64,000 nucleotides of DNA, from assembly GCF_000307025.1 (NCBI RefSeq), contig NC_018584.1:992001-1056000 (forward strand). The letters are read 5' to 3'. A program made the position numbers and the translations under genes. The stretch comes from Listeria monocytogenes ATCC 19117. GTDB taxonomy: Bacteria > Bacillota > Bacilli > Lactobacillales > Listeriaceae. The notes under the pieces are model-generated. The model worked only from the letters and a program-made list of their open reading frames with translations, did no database searches and had not been told where the DNA came from. Of the stretch, positions 62,344 to 64,000 are shown one piece after another (positions within the stretch are counted from its first letter, which is position 1; every line of letters starts with the position of its first letter).

Positions 62344-62565
62344 ATGACTAAACCAGGGAAATACGAAGCTCTCTTTTTTCCAACAAAAGATGGCTTGCTA
62401 AAAATACATGCTTATGGCTTTAATCCCTGTGGTTCATGGGGCGAAGTATTTGCAACAATTGGTGATCAAACAATATGCGTTAAAGGTTTCAATCGCCACA
62501 AAACCATCGTACGAGCGACAAAAATGATTATCAGTGCTACTGCTAATCAGAAAAATGAATTTTAA
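62344..62565 (+). CDS. Small Fur-regulated protein of unknown function
   Basis: 73 residues, no membrane segment. One cysteine pair (NPCGSWG and QTICVKG) and basic C terminus. I do not recognise a family. The Fur box overlapping its promoter means it should be induced when iron is scarce; I recall the gene at this place in L. monocytogenes (lmo1007) among Fur targets. ATG 62344 is 9 nt after GGAAGGGG; upstream ATGs at 62311 and 62323 lack a ribosome site. Confidence 0.78.
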   Translation: MTKPGKYEALFFPTKDGLLKIHAYGFNPCGSWGEVFATIGDQTICVKGFNRHKTIVRATKMIISATANQKNEF

Positions 62566-62570
62566 TTATC

Positions 62571-62613
62571 AAAGACTGTAGGAAGGTTAATCCCTTTTTA
62601 TAGTCTTTTTTTT
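62571..62613 (+). terminator. Terminator of the Fur-box gene
   Basis: AAAGACTGTA with TATAGTCTTT, with an inner AAGG/CCTT pair, then T run. Confidence 0.75.
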
Positions 62614-62869
62614 GGATAAAATAACGGCAAAGTAGAACAAATCATGTCTTTTAGGTTAATTTAAAATAATTTCTTTTTCTGAATATTTCCAGAACCCTTG
62701 CGTTATACGTGCGGTTTGCGATAAAATTTGGTAGTATAGTGAAAGAAATAAGATATGGCGAAAAAACCAGATATGAGGAAATATGTAAAAAAGCATTGCC
62801 ACGCGCGTATAATAGCAAGGTATGCCAATTTTTGCACGTCAGATGGTGGATTTGAGAGGAGAGTGTAAG

Positions 62870-63103
62870 ATGTCTCAGTTATTGGGAATTATTCAACGTT
62901 TACATGCAATGCAAGAAGATGAGTCTGCTGAAACACAAGCAAGACGTTTTGAAAAAAATGGTACGCCCGTGTGCGAAGTAAAGTTTTTTCAAGCTTCTAA
63001 CTCATTTGAAGTAGAAATCTACGGCGACAATAGTAAATATCAATTCGATGATATTGATATGACTGCTATCGAAATTTTTGAAACGCTACAAGAAAACGAA
63101 TAA
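62870..63103 (+). CDS. YkuJ-like small protein
   Basis: 77 residues, DUF1797/YkuJ family: MSQLLGIIQRLHAMQEDES... ending in FDDIDMTAIEIFETLQE. Function unknown. The order ykuJ, a CBS protein, a LysR regulator is that of the Bacillus ykuJ-ykuL-ccpC cluster. ATG 62870 lies after GAGAGGAGAG; the longer frame from 62822 has no ribosome site. Confidence 0.9.
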   Translation: MSQLLGIIQRLHAMQEDESAETQARRFEKNGTPVCEVKFFQASNSFEVEIYGDNSKYQFDDIDMTAIEIFETLQENE

Positions 63104-63142
63104 CATGGTAAAGATCGGATAAGCCGGTGGTTTACTTAGGGG

Positions 63143-63171
63143 GCTGTGAATTTATATTCACAGCTTTTTTT
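63143..63171 (+). terminator. Terminator of the ykuJ-like gene
   Basis: GCTGTGAA pairs perfectly with TTCACAGC, followed by seven T. Confidence 0.92.
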
Positions 63172-63304
63172 GTTTTCAAGCACTAAATGAAAGAAATTAG
63201 ACCAAATAGTATGGTAGAATAGGAGATGGAAAAGTTTCGATTTATTTTAAAAAGTTGAAAGAAACTTCGTAGAGCTTGAAAATAAAGGAAGAGGAAGATT
63301 CTAA

Positions 63305-63757
63305 ATGATCTCAAATAGATTTGGACAATTTATTGATAATGAACTAGCTGATTCGATGATTTCCGCTGAAAAGGTTGCTCATGTACAGCTTGGTAATAAT
63401 TTAGAACATGCATTACTTGTTTTAACTAAATGTGGTTATTCAGTTATTCCTGTACTAGACTTTGAATTTAAACTCCATGGATTAATAAGTGCAGCAATGA
63501 TTACGGATGCCATTCTTGGACTCGAACGTATCGAATTTGAACGATTAGAAGACTTAAAAGTAGAGGATGTCATGCAAACGGATTTCCCAGTAATCAAAGA
63601 TTTTAACAATAACGAACGAATTGTGCACTTACTTGTGGATCATCCTTTTGTATGTGTTGTAGATGCTGACCACCATTTTGAAGGGATAGTAACAAGACGT
63701 GTTGTTTTAAAACAAGTCAATCGTTATATTCATTTGCAGGTGGAGGAAAATAGATGA
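63305..63757 (+). CDS. cbpB: CbpB/DarB, c-di-AMP-binding CBS protein
   Basis: 150 residues, two CBS motifs (about 15-75 and 85-145; AHVQLGNNLEHALLVLTKCGYSVIPVLD, then MQTDFPVIKDFNNNERIVHLLVDHPFVCVVD). In Listeria and Bacillus the CbpB/DarB protein binds c-di-AMP, and the unbound form activates the stringent-response enzyme Rel; a link to the relQ gene in the same window is not implied. Overlaps the next gene by 4 nt (ATGA). An extended -10 TGGTAGAAT lies about 85 nt upstream. Confidence 0.93.
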   Translation: MISNRFGQFIDNELADSMISAEKVAHVQLGNNLEHALLVLTKCGYSVIPVLDFEFKLHGLISAAMITDAILGLERIEFERLEDLKVEDVMQTDFPVIKDFNNNERIVHLLVDHPFVCVVDADHHFEGIVTRRVVLKQVNRYIHLQVEENR

Positions 63758-64000
63758 TTGTAACAGAATATGAATTACTTGTTTGTTTAGCAGAAGAGCT
63801 TAATATGCGTAAAAGTGCGGAAAAACTATTTTTAAGTCAACCGGCCTTATCGCAACGCTTACAAACGATTGAAAGTAGATGGAATACCAAAATTTTTATT
63901 CGTACACAAAAAGGCTTACTGCTTACACCAGAAGGAGAAGCTATTGTTCGTCATGCGTCTAGTGTCATTGAACGAGAGCACACTATTCAAGAAAAACTCG
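63754..64000 (+). CDS. LysR-family regulator, N-terminal part (CcpC-like)
   Basis: The gene runs off the window; 82 codons visible. N-terminal LysR helix-turn-helix: YELLVCLAEELNMRKSAEKLFLSQPALSQRLQTIESRWNTKIFIRTQKGLLLTPEG. In Bacillus the LysR gene after ykuL is ccpC, the citrate-responsive repressor of citB/citZ; Listeria ccpC occupies a similar place, so CcpC is likely but not decidable from the fragment. Overlaps cbpB by 4 nt. Confidence 0.85.
   Translation, partial: MIVTEYELLVCLAEELNMRKSAEKLFLSQPALSQRLQTIESRWNTKIFIRTQKGLLLTPEGEAIVRHASSVIEREHTIQEKL

Overview
This is a low-GC Firmicute chromosome. Strong AGGAGG ribosome sites, many TTG/GTG starts, 16-18 nt SigA promoters, SigB-type GTTT/GGG(A/T)A(A/T) promoters and the gene content all point to Listeria sensu stricto, most probably Listeria monocytogenes. 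The gene order matches my recollection of the lmo0941-lmo1010 segment of strain EGD-e; no database was searched, so species and strain are inference. I see no prophage, insertion sequence, CRISPR array, tRNA or rRNA. It is mostly core chromosome, and the interest lies in small operons, regulatory sites and one broken gene.

Layout. 1-10 kb: an Hsp90-like ATPase paired with a helical-repeat protein, the ferritin-like Dps gene fri behind SigB-like, SigA and PerR/Fur sites, a small HesB-like protein, a secreted metallo-beta-lactamase/helix-hairpin-helix lipoprotein with a DUF3006 partner, a CynX-type transporter with a GntR regulator, an AI-2E family membrane protein interrupted by an in-frame TGA, and two tandem DUF915 hydrolases. 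10-16 kb: envelope-stress type small membrane proteins (including a LiaI/LiaH-like pair) and the N-acetylglucosamine operon nagA-nagB-nagR with its operator. 16-26 kb: a TagO-type transferase, two U32 proteins, lemA-htpX, the Spx adaptor gene spxH, CYTH and TPR proteins, relQ-nadK-pseudouridine synthase and fabI. 26-31 kb: dltXABCD (D-alanylation of teichoic acids; dltX is a 48-codon gene), then rpiA. 31-42 kb: an acetyltransferase, an esterase, ilvE, a drug-type ABC exporter with an operator-like repeat, a 14-TM MFS exporter, an M42 peptidase, glutathione peroxidase, and a LytTR/DUF3021/ABC operon. 42-50 kb: prfC, a MarR-MATE pair with two matching operators, a yybP-ykoY manganese riboswitch before two TerC genes, ktrD, and a putative SigB-controlled membrane pair. 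50-64 kb: ogt, clpE with two CtsR boxes, a CPBP protease, a CruF-like/CrtN-like pair, a DUF2187 protein, ptsHI, a DUF218 protein, a hydroxyacid dehydrogenase, an aminotransferase, a small Fur-box gene, ykuJ, cbpB and the start of a LysR gene.

Themes. Envelope maintenance (dlt, tagO, LiaIH-like pair, clpE, htpX), metal and oxidative stress (fri, spxH, glutathione peroxidase, TerC with Mn riboswitch, Fur-box gene), and nucleotide signalling (relQ; ktrD and cbpB linked to c-di-AMP) recur. Converging genes usually share one bidirectional hairpin terminator, often built from the gene ends themselves. Start codons were often moved downstream of the longest frame where a Shine-Dalgarno sequence decided it; each such case is noted.
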